Source: Amyelois transitella (taxonomy: Eukaryota; Arthropoda; Insecta; Lepidoptera; Pyralidae). From it: a DNA stretch of 64,000 bases. A program made the position numbers and the translations under genes. Shown one piece after another: positions 19,883-38,769 of the stretch. A model generated the notes under the pieces. That model worked only from the letters and a program-made list of their open reading frames with translations, was not told the DNA's origin and searched no databases. Numbering within the stretch: position 1 is the first letter of the stretch; each line of letters opens with the position of its first letter. The stretch spans positions 8,142,001-8,206,000 of the forward strand of contig NC_083517.1 of the NCBI RefSeq assembly GCF_032362555.1, written 5' to 3'.

Positions 19883-22800
19883 TTATTTTCGCGGTCTTCC
19901 AGCCACTTTCTTGCTGCCTGCTGCTTGCTTGTTTTTTCCGCCGAAAGACAACGGTTGTTCTGAAAAATAATAAATGATTCAAATAAATAACTTAAATATA
20001 TAAAATGAAAACTACTTCTTACAGTTCTCAAATGCAATAATATTAATGACTACAACCGATATCTGTGGACCAGACATAGTCATTCCTTTTAGTCTAAAGC
20101 AAAGTCCAAGGACTTCAGAACCAAACAAGTAAAAGATATTTGAGGTCAAAATACTGAAGACTAAACTTTATCATTAATAGCTTTCTTTTAGGTAAAAATT
20201 AGTGAATGTGTCTTACCAGGCGGCGCTATTTTTAGAGGGATATCGTAGGTCTTGCATTTAGACCTCTTGGCCGCCGGCTCCAACTTCTCAGGCGTCTCGG
20301 TTGGTGTCACGGTTTCTTGCGTGGCAGCCCAGCCATCCTATCGCAATATAACACTCTTAGAGCTCTTAACATTAGCCTAATCAATCGATGAACATATGCG
20401 AAGTACAAGCGAAAAAAGTGGGTCTACTGGAAGAGATTTCTATTGAAATAAGTAGCACCTTTGTACTAGAAAGACTATTAAATGCTCCTGCATATAATTT
20501 TGTGTACATAAATAAATATGCTGGAAAATCCGTGACACCGCTCTGAAGACTGGCAAAGTAGGGTCTTATTCTATAGTAAACCAACAAGACTTAATCCTCG
20601 CCTTATTATGTAAATCCGTAAACCACGATGAGTAGTCAGGAACATCTAGGTTTATCTTAATTTTGTAATCTTTTACACCACCAGATGGTGCTCATGACTT
20701 TTTAAGCTTATGTTATTCCGATGTTTAAATAATATTTCTGTAAGTGTCATATAAATCCTTTCAGTAGTTTTTACGTGAAAGAACACACACATACTGGGAC
20801 TCTAGTAAGGTCTTGAGGTAAATTGTAAGCATACCTCAGGGTCCTCAATTTCGGGCGCTATTGGCAGGAACGACAACACGTTCTCATCCTCTCCTTCCTC
20901 GTCGGAGCTGCAGAAAGCTGCCACTGGCTCGCACGTCGTCACGTCAACCTGTAATACAATATTGAGGCTTATATGGACTTTCAAATTTCATGTGTCTTTC
21001 TTTATGCACTATTATTATATATTCACTTCCCAATGAAGAATTAAAATTTCAGCTTCGTAATTTTAGTTTTGGCTATCAGCCTCATCATCAAAATTTATTA
21101 TTATTATTTATTACTGCATCCAAGACTTCATAGCTGTAGAGGTACCTCGACTTCCTCATCGTCGTGGCTCTCCCCAGCCTGGTCTACGGAGCGGTCTTCA
21201 TCTTCTACGTCAAACTCACTCTCTCTTTCCTCATATTCTACATTCTCGTCCAATTCCTTGAAATCTGGGGCGAAAGCTGACCAGTTCTCTACTTGGTTCT
21301 GGGCCCAGATGGACACTACACCTGTAAAACATGGGTTTATTAGTTGTTTGGAATGGCTTGATGGAAATAAGGATTCACGAAAAAAATTCATTCTAGTAGG
21401 TAAGAAAAAGGTCAGTATTGACATTTGATATAAATTATAATTCTAAACAACTTCTTTGAACTCACTTACCCAGGCACGTCATGAATTACTCATGCACGAA
21501 ATTATGTGATATATGTTCACTTCAATTATTTAACAAGTTTGACATTATCCAAAGTAAAAGCACCGTAACATACCAGCACTTATACTAGCGATGATCGGCC
21601 TGATGGGATGCCAAACAACATCCAGCAACAGTTCACCCTTAGTCCCGTGCAGGATCTTCACAATGTTCCCGATGGACTTCTCCCAAATGTAGAGTGCATG
21701 CTGTCGAGCTGAGCCCGCGCAGATGTACTCCCCGTCACCAGAGAAACAACACTTCTTCCATGTTGTTCTAGAAATAGGGAGAAAATCTGCTAGCCATTCT
21801 ATTTTGTGTATTTGAAAAAGTTAGATGCAAGACTTGTCTGTCAAAAGTCCTGATTCCATAAATAAACTTGGTTGGGAATTTTTATAATTTGGGCCATAAA
21901 CCTAAACATTAATTCATCATCAAAACTGGGTGACCTTACGAAAGAACCTACCAAATGGAAGGAACTGTGGAAATGGTGTCTTAGCAATATTCTCTTGACG
22001 TGAATACACACACAATTTCTTGACTCAAAAAAAAAATTAAGGTCACTGGCAACATATTTAATTTTCATTTCGCATACTTACTTGTTCACAAGATCCTGTA
22101 GTTTCTGTATAGGTTCTGGTTCCCCATTGATACCGCATTTGAGAACTGTCTTTGTGTCATAAACTCTGATTACTCTGTCTGATGTATTTACTAGAAAACA
22201 ACTGAAATTTATAATTGAAAAATATTAGTTATCATAAAAAAGTATGCTAATAAATGCTAAAAGTATAACAATGCTATTCCTCATGTCTACAATAGGAACT
22301 GAATCATTTTGAGTCAAGTGTAAAATATATAAGTATAAATCATCCAAAATAGCTGGTAAATATCTTCTTTATCCAGCTTAAATTGGCATTGATTGTAAAA
22401 GTTTTGTCACACTACCAGATAACATTTCATCAAGTTTTAACTAATTTGTCCCATATATATTGTTTAACCTGCACATTCAAGCAACTGGATGTGTAACCAT
22501 GATTCAACATGGGTTAGGTTCATCAAATAAGAGTTACTAATTCTAAAAACTTAATTTATATAATCCAGAAACAAGGTCAAAAGAGGCACACCAGACTCGT
22601 CCAGAGAAGTGAGGATACAAGGAGGATGATCACACAAAGGGAAGACACTATCTGAGAAGTCTACTATAATAAATACTTACTCTCCTCTTCTGGCAAATTC
22701 AATACTTTTGATGCTTGTGGTGCTGGAAGTACCAACAGTTATTTTAAAACTAGCCTTTATTGTCAAAGTCTGAGAGTCCAAAATTAATATTTTGCCTTTG

Positions 22801-24053
22801 GCATTTCCTGTATAAACATGGTCTCCTCTGCGGTCAAATGAAGCTATTACATTTACATCACCCTGTAATAAGAAACACAATCAGTAAACTTTATCAAATT
22901 TATAGTGTTTGTATGTCACCGTAAGAAAAAAATAACATCACCATATTTTGCTTTGGGCATGATAAGAAAAATTATGATTTCAAATACTTACATCTTCATC
23001 AATTGGTAAAATTTTATGTTCTCCCTCATAGTCAACTAATAAAGCTGCGTGTCTAGTAGGACAGACTAGAAATCTTTTGTCTCGTCTTGGATCAAACTGG
23101 ACCCGCAGTATAGGTGTAGGAAACCTGTATCGCTGTTCACATTCACCAGATAGAACATCCCAAATACACACATTGTGGTCTGTAGAGGCAGATAGAAGCT
23201 GGAATTAAAACAATTACCCATTCATACATAAAAAAATTTGAGAGAATAATTGATGCACAAATATATATATTATGGCAAGCAATCTGTCACTCTTTGAATC
23301 TCAATTCTACCATAAAGCCAAACAGCTGAACATGGCCTATCAGACTCTTTGGGACTGTGGGCGCTGTCTGCCCCGCAAGGTATATAGATGTGACTATATG
23401 AATGAATGAACATACATATATTTCTTTAACCATTTATTACACAGTAACTTAAATACAGTGACAAAATATAAAAAAATATATATTTTTTTTTATAATTCTT
23501 TTACTTTTTTAATTTGGTATCAGTTTGGCATCTGTGTTTTTGGGTTAAAAATACTGAAGCTTCAGTTTTATTAATTTGTAGTAAGAGTAAATTCTTAAAC
23601 ATAATGGACTTCAATTTGACATAAGAAAAGCAAATAGAAAAAGACACTTTACCTTTTTACAATTTCTAGACCAACTAAGACTGCAGACAGGATAAACATG
23701 AGCAGATATGGACTTAGCGATACCCCGAGTCAAGAAATCCCATATAAATACTCTGCCATCATTGCAGCCCACAGCCAGTAGCGTTCCACGTCTATTGAAG
23801 GCGCAAGTAGACGCCAAGGATATTGAGTCCAATGTTCCATCGAATTCCTTGTTTTAAAAGTATTATTATTTTAAAGTTGTACAGAAAAAAAATATATAAA
23901 CAAAAAGTAAGCAATAACTACTTATATTTACCTCAGGATAGTTTTGACCGAAAGATTCTGAAAATGTAAACAAAAGTGTTTGAAATAAATGTAAACAAAT
24001 TGCCATTGCATGTAGGAAACCACGAATTACTTACCAAGCAACTCTAAGTTCAT
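19883..24053 (-). CDS. Rbbp5: Rbbp5, retinoblastoma-binding protein 5 homologue (COMPASS/MLL core subunit)
   Basis: Complete 11-exon minus-strand model in transcription order: 24035-24053, 23932-23957, 23653-23847, 22992-23198, 22681-22862, 22082-22201, 21574-21767, 21146-21321, 20835-20948, 20217-20337, 19883-19959. It totals 1431 nt with all phases agreeing, giving 476 residues. It starts MNLELLESFGQNYPEEFDGT and contains WD40-type repeats (NDGRVFIWDF, STDHNVCIWDV, QHALYIWEKS, VVSIWAQNQVENW). An acidic hinge follows (EEREPSEF-like, read as EYEERESEFDVED). The C-terminal motifs AAFCSSDEE and FLPIAPEIEDPE are those that bind ASH2L and WDR5 in the family. The end, KKVAGRPRK, is basic. In the family the protein joins WDR5, ASH2L and DPY30 to activate H3K4 methyltransferases. 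It is head-to-head with Parg and tail-to-tail with Rsf1. Confidence 0.95.
20417..20530 (+). repeat. Interspersed repeat, family D copy 1
   Basis: Contains CTACTGGAAGAGATTTCT, GAAATAAGTAGCACC and GTGTACATAAATAAAT, matching the order in 50765-50875 and, in part, 52965-53065. It resembles the 3' end of a lepidopteran LINE, but no coding part is present. It lies in an Rbbp5 intron. Confidence 0.55.
23268..23405 (+). repeat. Interspersed repeat, family A, 3' half
   Basis: Starts near GCAAGCAATCTGTCAC and runs through CAGCTGAACATGGCC, GCTGTCTGCCCCGCAAGG and a TATGAATGAATG tail. It lies in an Rbbp5 intron. Confidence 0.8.
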
Positions 24054-25620
24054 TATAAATGTTCAGGATGAGAATTATAATATAAATTTATTTTACTTTC
24101 ATTAAATTATTAATTTCCAATGAAATATAATTACTAATTACAAACGGCATCGAAACTTGATCGAAACCTGCAACAGTGAATTATTTTCACGGTCCGAAAT
24201 ATGTCAAATCAATGTCAAATGTCAAAAACTGAAGATAAAAAATTCAAATTCATTACATGAAGACAGAAGAAGTACAATATATATACATACAAACATACAT
24301 ATGATCACGTCTTTATCCCTTACGGGGTAGACAGAACCAACAGCCTTGAAAAGACTGATAGGCCACGTTCAGCTGTTTCGCCTTATAAATCTAACACAGT
24401 TTCTTTTGTTAATTGATTTCACAGATTTAACTTGAATTTTCTATTAGATTTCAATTTACACAGACATTAGAAATTCCATTAACAATTCTTCATTTACTCA
24501 CTACATTTTATTTTTTATTGAATCCTTTGATGTTGTATCATAAAGTCCCGTTAAAGGGCGTAGTAAAATGCAACCACAGCTGTATTCTATCATTGTAAAG
24601 TTTACCAGTCATTCGCCACGAACAAACTTTATTAAACTTCTACAAATTAATTGTTTATGTAGATCCGATCAACGGTTCCAAGTTTCAACGGTTTGAAAGT
24701 TATCGCGTTACAAACAAACATACATACCAAAATGTTTTGAAATTGATGAAATTTTAAATATCAATTCTTGCACACAAGCTATATAAGCTTGCAGGAATGG
24801 ATATTTTACTACTGCGATCCCAGAATGTAGTATGTATCTGTCAATAGATTTTTAAGTTCGTGGAGCAATAAAATTGGTTAATTTTAAATATGTGTGCGCG
24901 ATGTCTAAGTTTGCTGCAAAAGATTAGTATTTTAGCATTTATTTGCAATTGCAATTTTGCGTATGCATGTAATATAATGCACCAGACGCTATGAAAATAA
25001 ATGTCGAGCCGCATTGTCGTGTCGGATCTTAGAGTATCTTTGTATCTAATTACAAGTTAGAGCTAAAAACGAGGCTTTGATGTGTGCCACCATCCTTATT
25101 GCCTAGGCTTCGTGGCTTTTGTCCTTTGCTTTTGTCATGCTCATTTCAAAGTCAAAGTCCCTTTACGCTTTGCCCTTTACAGTTTCTATGGTCATTGATT
25201 GCGCCAAATGCTTGCTCCTCAATGTTGTCACTCAAATATCACATTGATATTTCAACTGTCCACGAAGTAACCAAATTACTAGGCACTATTTATTTAGTTT
25301 ATGTCAGCTAAATGCTAACGGAGCATTTTGATTTGATAAAAACAGTACACATACTTCTAAACGTATTTAATTATTAGATAAATAAGCTTTTATAAAATAT
25401 AAATATATACAGATGTTACCATGTTAGGAATTAGATATAAAAAAAGAATATAAATATTTTAATGAATTTATTTCGGAAATTCCCTTCGCGCTCTTCTGTA
25501 AAATTGCGTGAGTATACATATATTGCCTTTTATTGCCATTGAGGATTTTCTGTAAGTATATGATGTACATTACATTTGTTTTCAGTTATTTATGATACAT
25601 TGATTCATAGTGCTAACATT
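24054..25620. promoter_or_regulatory. Divergent intergenic region between Rbbp5 and Parg
   Basis: These 1.57 kb separate the two start codons. Three TGTCA pentamers lie at 24202-24224, about 150-170 bp upstream of the Rbbp5 ATG, recalling the cluster before Rsf1. A reverse family A fragment occupies 24290-24386. A probable acceptor (TTTTCAG at about 25579-25585) just upstream of the Parg ATG suggests a non-coding first Parg exon somewhere in this interval. No open frame here looks genuine. Confidence 0.5.
24290..24386 (-). repeat. Interspersed repeat, family A, reverse fragment
   Basis: Reads CATACATATGATCACGTC, CCCTTACGGGGTAGACAGAA and TGATAGGCCACGTTCAGCTG, the reversed 3' end of family A. 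Confidence 0.82.
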
Positions 25621-31221
<5,601 letters not shown>

Positions 31222-31233
31222 TGAACTTTTGTG

Positions 31234-31239
31234 AATAAA
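31234..31239 (+). terminator. Parg poly(A) signal
   Basis: AATAAA lies only 12 bases after the Parg stop codon and is followed by the T-rich stretch GTTTTTATTTATTG. That stretch reads AATAAATAAA on the minus strand and could be a distal poly(A) signal for bru3. If this plus-strand signal is used, the Parg 3' UTR is extremely short. Confidence 0.55.
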
Positions 31240-34200
31240 GCTTGTTTTTATTTATTGCAATGTTTTCTTTCAAGAAATAGCTAAATTTACACTAAAAACA
31301 CATTCTTACTTAAAATAAAAAAAAAGATGTAGGAAGGAATAGTACGAGGTATTTTTCAGGTTAAAAGAAACAACCACCTAATATAATTAAAATTATTTAT
31401 TATCCTTCATCATATTTCTAGCATACTAAACGTAATAAGTGTATAAATAATTGAATAGTAATTTAGTTTTGAAATATTTCAGCAATTTACATATTAATAA
31501 CTCGATAATAAGTTTAAACGTTCATTAACTAAATTAGACATGCAAAGTAGGCGAATTATTTATTGTATTAGTTCCATAATAATGTGTGGTCTACAAACGC
31601 AGTCCATCTTTGGCTAATTACAATCAGATTATTCTATTCAATAAATATAAATAAATAAAACTGAACAATTAACTAGCGACGTTCCAAAGTGACCGCATAA
31701 CTCTCTTATTTTACAAATCTTTGGCGAACTATAACAATATACGAGAATAAACATTTCAATAGCTAGCTATCAAATGCACTGAAGTTAAACTCTGGTTGCT
31801 CATTGTACAGTGTACATGCCAAACAAATGACGCTAATCAATTTGTACCTTATCCTAGCTCATACAGTTTGCGGACATTACTTCAATTCGGATACTCGGCC
31901 GCCATTGCTGCCACGTCATCAGTACAAGTTACACGAGCTAACTATTGGGTGAAGCAAATTTCCGGTGGACCGAAAATATCTCATATTAACTTTTGCTAAC
32001 TACGGACTAATTGTTTAAAGAGGATAAAATATTAACAAGTGCGCTACATCACACATGAGGTATTGGCGGACTTTAGTCCTCTGAAGTCAAATCCGTCGCT
32101 TGTGCCGTGCAAATCTATGACTCCGAACGTCGCCCTCGTATCCGATTGAGGAAATGGGGTTAGGAAGTTGAATCGCTATGATTGCCAAACTAAACTTTAT
32201 TGTCATTTAAACCTATTTGAAATAAACATGGAATATGATATCTTTATAAACGAGCCAGTTTGTCAATCATAGTTGTATTAATATTAGCGTGCAGAGTTAG
32301 TCTGCAAGTTCAATATAATATCATAACTTAATCTTTATACATTGTAACTTGTGCCAAACGCATATGCTGCGTAGGACGCCTAGAAACAAAACGCAACGTG
32401 AAGAAGTCGCGATAACATACAGTAGGTCAATGGACGATCATTACAAGCGTATATCACAGACGCCGCGCGGCGTCCCTTTGCTACACTGTCGCCCTTTGTT
32501 CCGAATCATTCGATTCGCTAAACGTATCTATCCTTATTCAAAATCTGCAATTAAAAATCGATACGAATAATTCCGAATAAAGGTGCCATTTGTATAGGTT
32601 GTATTCTTAAACTATTCCAATATAAGTTATCCAGAACAATGTGTACTAGGTTGCAGTTCCTTGCTGGGTCGCGCTATTGTTTTCAAAGTGGCTTGGACGA
32701 CTGGCCGGGCCGAGGTTTCTAGCCCTATCTATATGAAACTTGTTAAGAACATCGCGACTAATTGCTATTCTAACTCCAGTCCGAAGCTCTCATGTCGTAA
32801 ATATCAAGATTTACTATCTGATTGAAACGAGAATAGAATTTGCAGCGTATCTACTATGAACACTACGGACTTGCATCTCTTCAGTGCTGGGACACAATAT
32901 GAAAGGTTAATAAAACCATCATATTGATACAATCACATTTTTTTATCTGTTGGTAAATATTTTATGAGCTTACGATCCTATTCTCATTTCATACAGACAC
33001 ACGCGCCCCCAACACGCGCCCCTCCAAGTTGAGTACACCTATGTCGCCCATCGTAATATTAGCCTTACGTTATAAAATTCGGGCTGTTTATCTAAAACGG
33101 TTAATGATTATGATTTTCACTTAGCATTAACAGCGACACCCTGTCACCCGCCCGAGACTCTCGGGGCAAAAGGCTAGTAAGCTCCTAAAGATATGACGTC
33201 ACATTATGTATGTACATCGAGTATGGAACTAATTTATACATCCAACCGGATGACGTCTATGGGTCACATTTGACTAAGACACTGTAAGTACTAGAAATTT
33301 CTGTTTCTACGACAGAATCATACTGTCTCCAAAGCGTCCAAAACTATTGCAAACATAATCGAGTTACGAGTTAATAAGCAGTTGTTTAGAGATCTGTACG
33401 GACGGCGCGAATTTCCAAATCTCCATTGGAGTTACACTTCTAACTTATCAGTGGTCGCAATGTTAGTACAACGGTCAACAATCGTTTGCAGAACTACTTG
33501 TTATGAGTTAATTCATATACTTTCAATAACTCGCCTTACTTTAACTTTATAACTCCTAACTTAACCAAACGGTTATACCATTCATAACTCGTTCTACAAT
33601 CCTATACCAATAAATTATCTCATTAAATCTTATTCTAGGGAATAACTATGAATGAAATAAGACAATATTCTGGATAACTTATCAAAAACTGTGATACAGC
33701 AAACGTATGTACGTATAACATTGTCGGAATATCTTTAAAATATATCTATATAAGTAATGAAGGTAGTTACATAGTTGCAGACAATAATTCTGTAGGATCT
33801 TCTCTTGCGGGCGATTTTCAGAATAGAAAATCGACAAATATTCATCTAAACGAATGTTTACATTATCAATAAAGTAGTTAAGATTCATACCGAGGTGTAT
33901 ACATAGAGAATTAAATAGATAAAAGTGTGCTTGAAGCTAAACTATGCTAAGCGATAGAAAAAATAAATAACAGAAAGAGATATGACTAGACGTTTTGTTT
34001 CATTACTAAGACCTACGATTCAATAAAAGCACTATGCGCCTCTCTCCATATTTTTATTATATAAATAGATATAATATGATTAGTTATTCCGAATCCTAGG
34101 TTTTGTTTTTTTGATTAAAATATTGGCATTCATCTTACTGACTAGTATCGAACGGTGATACGTGGCGAGTACTCGAGTAGTTGCGCGTGCGCAGCCGCGA

Positions 34201-35139
34201 CCACCATTCGACGATGAGACTACCTATTTGTCTAAATAACGATTCGCCTTCGACCAAAACTTTACAAACGATTCAAACGTCCTTGAGTGCGTGGAAAATG
34301 TTACGTCTACGCGAGCGCTACGACCAATTGAAAATGCGAACGATATAAATATTTTTATAAAATTTTAGAAGTTAAATAGTTCATAGAAATTCGATTTCGT
34401 AATACTAATGTTGCCGATCAGTGTTCGCCAGTGACGGCATGGAGACCTCACATTGCTCTTCAGCACAAGCAGTTTGGATATGAATTAACAACTTCCAGGA
34501 TTCTATTGTAACAAACAGAGGTATTTTTAAAATTTTAAATGAGTGTCAGTTCCTGTACGGAAAAGCATTTGGAAATTGTATCTTGAAGCTGTCTGCTCGC
34601 CCTGAAGAGCTACAGCGACAGTCGTAGTCACTGATATAATACATGTAATGACAAGTGAATGAGGATACTTCAGTAATACAAAGTCGCTAATTTGAAATGG
34701 AAGTGCTCGCAGGTGCGCTTCAACAAAAACAGCAAAGCGTGAGTCAGTTACCGTCGCAGATGGACAGGATGAAGTGAGGATGAGTCGGTTACGCTACCAT
34801 AGTACGAGAAGTATAAAAAGTCGCGACAGACTATTAGTGGACCCGGAAGAGAGGCGACGCGAGAGTCGCCTGCGGGCGTACGATCGAGCCGTAGTCTAAT
34901 CAGAGATTCGGCAAAATCTGCCTACATGAAAAATATTTAGATACATTTAAATAATTGCAAAGCATACCCTGTATCCTAGAATCACTTTTATGGGCGATTG
35001 TTTTTTTTTTTACATTCAGAGAGGACTCATTAATATCTATTTAAACGTTCGCGATTACAAACGTTCGCGTCACCGCAATATATCTTTAGGGAATTTAATT
35101 TTAATCAGTATAAAGATATAAGTACATAATATTATTAAG

Positions 35140-35175
35140 GCCCGGGCGCGGTCCCACCGTCCGCCGCGCCCGGGC
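35140..35175. other. GC-rich perfect hairpin, 12 bp stem
   Basis: GCCCGGGCGCGG at 35140-35151 pairs perfectly with CCGCGCCCGGGC at 35164-35175 across a 12-base loop. It stands in otherwise AT-rich sequence. The stem is too short for a microRNA precursor. In a transcript from either strand it would be very stable. Confidence 0.75.
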
Positions 35176-38100
35176 GTTTAATTCTACGTTACCCACGACG
35201 TGATATTATCGATAATCGATATACTAAGTATACGTGTTTCGGTTTTGGCATCGATTTATCTGTAACCTAACTAGCACGCGGCGCGGTCGCCGCCGCTCCG
35301 CTGCACTCCCCGCTCCCGCTCGACCGAGCGCGGCGCACAATGCAAAACACACTCCTGCGATGCTGACGAGGGTTATGTGGACTTTGATCTATGTAACCGG
35401 AGTGAGAAGTTTGCAATACCACGTTTTCATTGATAGAGGTGCCAATGTTCACGTGTTTCAATTCCCGTTCCATACTAACTGTCCCTGTACAGTAATGCAT
35501 CATGAGGCCGGCTCTACAGTCGGTTAACGAAACGAGACCACTTCGACGAATTATCTAAACTGTAACATAACATAAACGAATAAATAAAAAATGCTTCAAC
35601 ACAAAAACGACTCTAAAACAATTAAAAAGCGTAACGATATTGCACAGTTGTGAGTTTAAAGGAAATACTAGACTAAACGACAACTTTTGTGTATCGTATA
35701 ATGCACTCAGCCTACTCATAAATCAAACGCCTAAAACTAGAATACTTTATTAATATAATATAATTATATTTGTGTAAATATAAAATTCTATGTCTTGTGG
35801 TGAGTGTAATATTTGACTAGAGGCGGGCGGCGTGCGTCCGGCGGCCGGTCTCCGGACCGGCGCTCAGACGCGACCGCGCGGGGGAGCGGGCGCGCCCGGG
35901 CCGGCCGGGGCGGCGAGGCGACACCACGCTCTACTTGTTACCATTGCTCTGAGGTTACAAATTTAAATTGACTCAAATCGAGTCGCAATTAAGTTATATC
36001 TTATTATCTATCATTATTTCTAAGATGACCCTTGAAGTTTGTGTTATATATTTGTGCAAGGAAAGTTTAACTCGAAGGATCTATTTAGATACTCAGTTTA
36101 TGTTACCTGATGAAAAGCGCAATACTGTGAACCATCCACCATGGGTCATAAGTATAGGATATTGACGGTAACTCATAAAGCGTGGTTTGGTTTTTTCAAT
36201 CCGATGTCGGATGTTGAATTGTGCGATTTATCCGTGTCAGGTTATATGTTTAGAGTATGGCAAAAGCAAATAAGTAGGAGGTTGAAGCGAAGGAAGAAGA
36301 GGCCGCCCTGGCCCGCCCGGCGGGGCCCGCGTCGCCCGCCATCAACACTACTCCGGCGCACCGGGTGAATACCCGCCCGCGCGCACACTATATATCTAAG
36401 GTATCTCATTGTTATTTTATATTTATATTGGTACTTTTTGATTATGAATCTATTTTTGTCTGTATAGAAATTACACTAGTTTTGTATTCAGATCGCGTTT
36501 AAGCACTGTTGCCTCCCCGGGCGCGGTTTGCCACATTTATTGTATTTAATACCTTATCACGAATAAATAGTTTATAATATGAATAGACACACACACACGA
36601 ATGCACAAAATAAATTTGGGGAAGCACGCTCTTGAGAATTGACTTCGCGTTGCAGCGAGAGCTGCGCCCGCGCCGACACGTCAGCTTTTGAAATTGAATC
36701 AGGTGAGATTTTAAGTTTTTGTAAAATATGTGATATTTCCTGAAACTTTCTAGTTTTTGTATAAAAATAGTGTTTTTTTTTTCTTTGTATAGAACAACTT
36801 CAGAAAGTATCGCAAATTTTGATTATTGAATTTTGTACTTTACTTTGTCAATTTATAGACGTTAGTTTCTTAGATATTCATATACTATTTGTACAAAACT
36901 GACAATAAGTTAAATCTTTGGGATCGCTTAACGTTATTCCAATTTGTAAGAACGACTTGACGCGGCGGCGCGGGCACAAAGAGCGCAACATATATGCAAT
37001 AGAGACGAACGGCCTGTACAGTCCATTATGTTGATATTATACATTTTATATCACAGCCCATTTGGAATTTACAACACATAATAACACGTTCTTTCGAAAC
37101 GAAGGCCAAGTATTCGGTCTTGTTGAAGTGCACTTTGATTTGTACACAGCGTTAAATACAAACATTTAATTTGGACAACATCCTTCACTAACATGTAGTT
37201 TGTGAGGTGCCGGGCGTACCAGGCAGAGAGGCTGCGGGCGGCGTGTGCTAGTAGCGGGTATCGTAGGTGTCGGCGGCGGAGCTTCGATTGAGGCGGGAAT
37301 CCGGCCCACTCGCAACACAAACATCTACGTCATCTAGTCTGAATTCAGACAGCAAAGGCTGGATCTCGCCTCATTCAAACATTAGGATCCAAGGATTACA
37401 CTAACAAGGCAGCTTGTTACGGGAGTCGGAGGCGGCTGCCGTGTGGTACACCCCAGCTTACAATACAGACACACACATAATAGAATATAACAAAATATAG
37501 GACATATTTATATTCTCAAATTTCCATAGTGATCTATACCGAGCACTTATATTAGTGTATCAGTAGCCGCGGGAGCCAACAGTGCCCGAGGCGAGGCGCC
37601 AGCGCGCGCCCGGACGCCGCCGCGCCGGCGCGAGCGCACACGGACGCTACAATTTGTTGCAATATACAATAATTAAAATACATTCTTTCTTACATTTTCA
37701 ACTTACTTAATAAATTCAGTTTGGCTTAGTTCAAGCAAATAACTAGTATAATAAATTTATGTTAAAGTTTCAGTTAAACGTTAAGTACTTAGAAGTAGAA
37801 GTATGATTACGAATGACAAAATTTTTAATAACGTGTCATTTTAATAATAATAATAATTTAATCAAAGTTAATAAATTGTATATATAATAATATAATAGAG
37901 TAATTTAATGATTAATCGATAATGATAAGAATGAAGCATTCCTACGCGCTGATTTTTAAAATTACTTTAACTAATTTAGTATACTCGCCGAGTGGGCTTG
38001 CATAATTCTTTAGGTAAGTATGTATGGTAATGATATTTACTATACAATAAATGTGTAAATTCCTTAGAATGGTTGATAATGCGCGATCACGCGCGTCGCT

Positions 38101-38450
38101 GGCTGGTGGTAATAGGATACACCGACCACCATCTGAAAAAAAAGTGTGCGTTTTGGGAAAAAGAATGTTACTTCTCAAGAAATAAAGATTTTCTTTCAAA
38201 ACACAAAACCACATTATTTAGGCAAATGCCAGACATTAAACATCATAGTTCTATTAGGCCATCTTAAAATCTGTGGGTACTAGACAACGAGCTAAAAAAT
38301 TAAAACCTTTTTCTTATTCGATTGGATTTTAACTATCTCAATTTCAATTGTGTATCTAAGTCATCCAGCTGCACGTGGTCTTCGTGCCTTTTCTAGACAG
38401 TTGGCTCTGTGAACTCTGAAAAGCATAAAGTCGTCTTAACTAAAAGACGT

Positions 38451-38715
38451 GGTTCCCGGCACCAATACAATAAAGAACAGGACCACTCCATCTCTTTCAC
38501 ATGGATGTCGTAAAAGGCGACTAAGGGATAGGCTTATAAAATTGCGATCCTTTTTTTAGGCGATGGGCTAGCAACCTGTCACTATTTGGATCTCAATTCC
38601 ATTATTAAGCCGAGCAGCTGAACGTGGCCATTCAGTTTTTTCGAGACTATTGGCTCCGTCTACCCCGTAAGGGATATGGACGTGACTATATGTATGTATG
38701 TATATATGTATGTAT
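38451..38715 (+). repeat. Interspersed repeat, family A, near full length, in the bru3 3' region
   Basis: GGTTCCCGGCACCAATACAA, CATGGATGTCGTAAAAGGCG, GCGATGGGCTAGCAACCTGT, GCAGCTGAACGTGGCC, CCGTCTACCCCGTAAGGGAT and a TATGTATGTA tail. A further fragment with CAGCTGCACGTGGTC and GACAGTTGGCTCTGTG lies just before it (about 38365-38415). The copy ends about 55 bp past the bru3 stop codon, so it is probably transcribed antisense inside the bru3 3' UTR. Confidence 0.88.
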
Positions 38716-38769
38716 GTACGTGATACTTACGTAAGACGCGTAGTGAACGCGCAGGGACGGCGTCTATGG

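Larger units (their letters stand above)
31222..38769 (-). other. 7.5 kb without a gene; probable long 3' UTR of bru3 or intergenic
   Basis: No open frame here resembles a protein. The sequence is mostly AT-rich, with sharp GC-rich islands near 34130-34210, 35135-35180, 35270-35345, 35820-35930, 36290-36385, 36655-36690, 37190-37320 and 37550-37640. Interspersed repeats are scarce compared with the flanks: only the family A copy near 38.5 kb was found. bru3 is transcribed towards this region and its stop codon is at 38770-38772. Neural CELF/ELAV-type RNA-binding proteins often have multi-kilobase 3' UTRs, so a long UTR is the preferred reading. This is inference, since no transcript data are available. 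Confidence 0.4.

Noticed and set aside
35140..35175. Hairpin considered as a microRNA precursor
   Set aside because: The 12 bp GC-only stem with 12-base loop is far shorter than a pre-miRNA arm pair.
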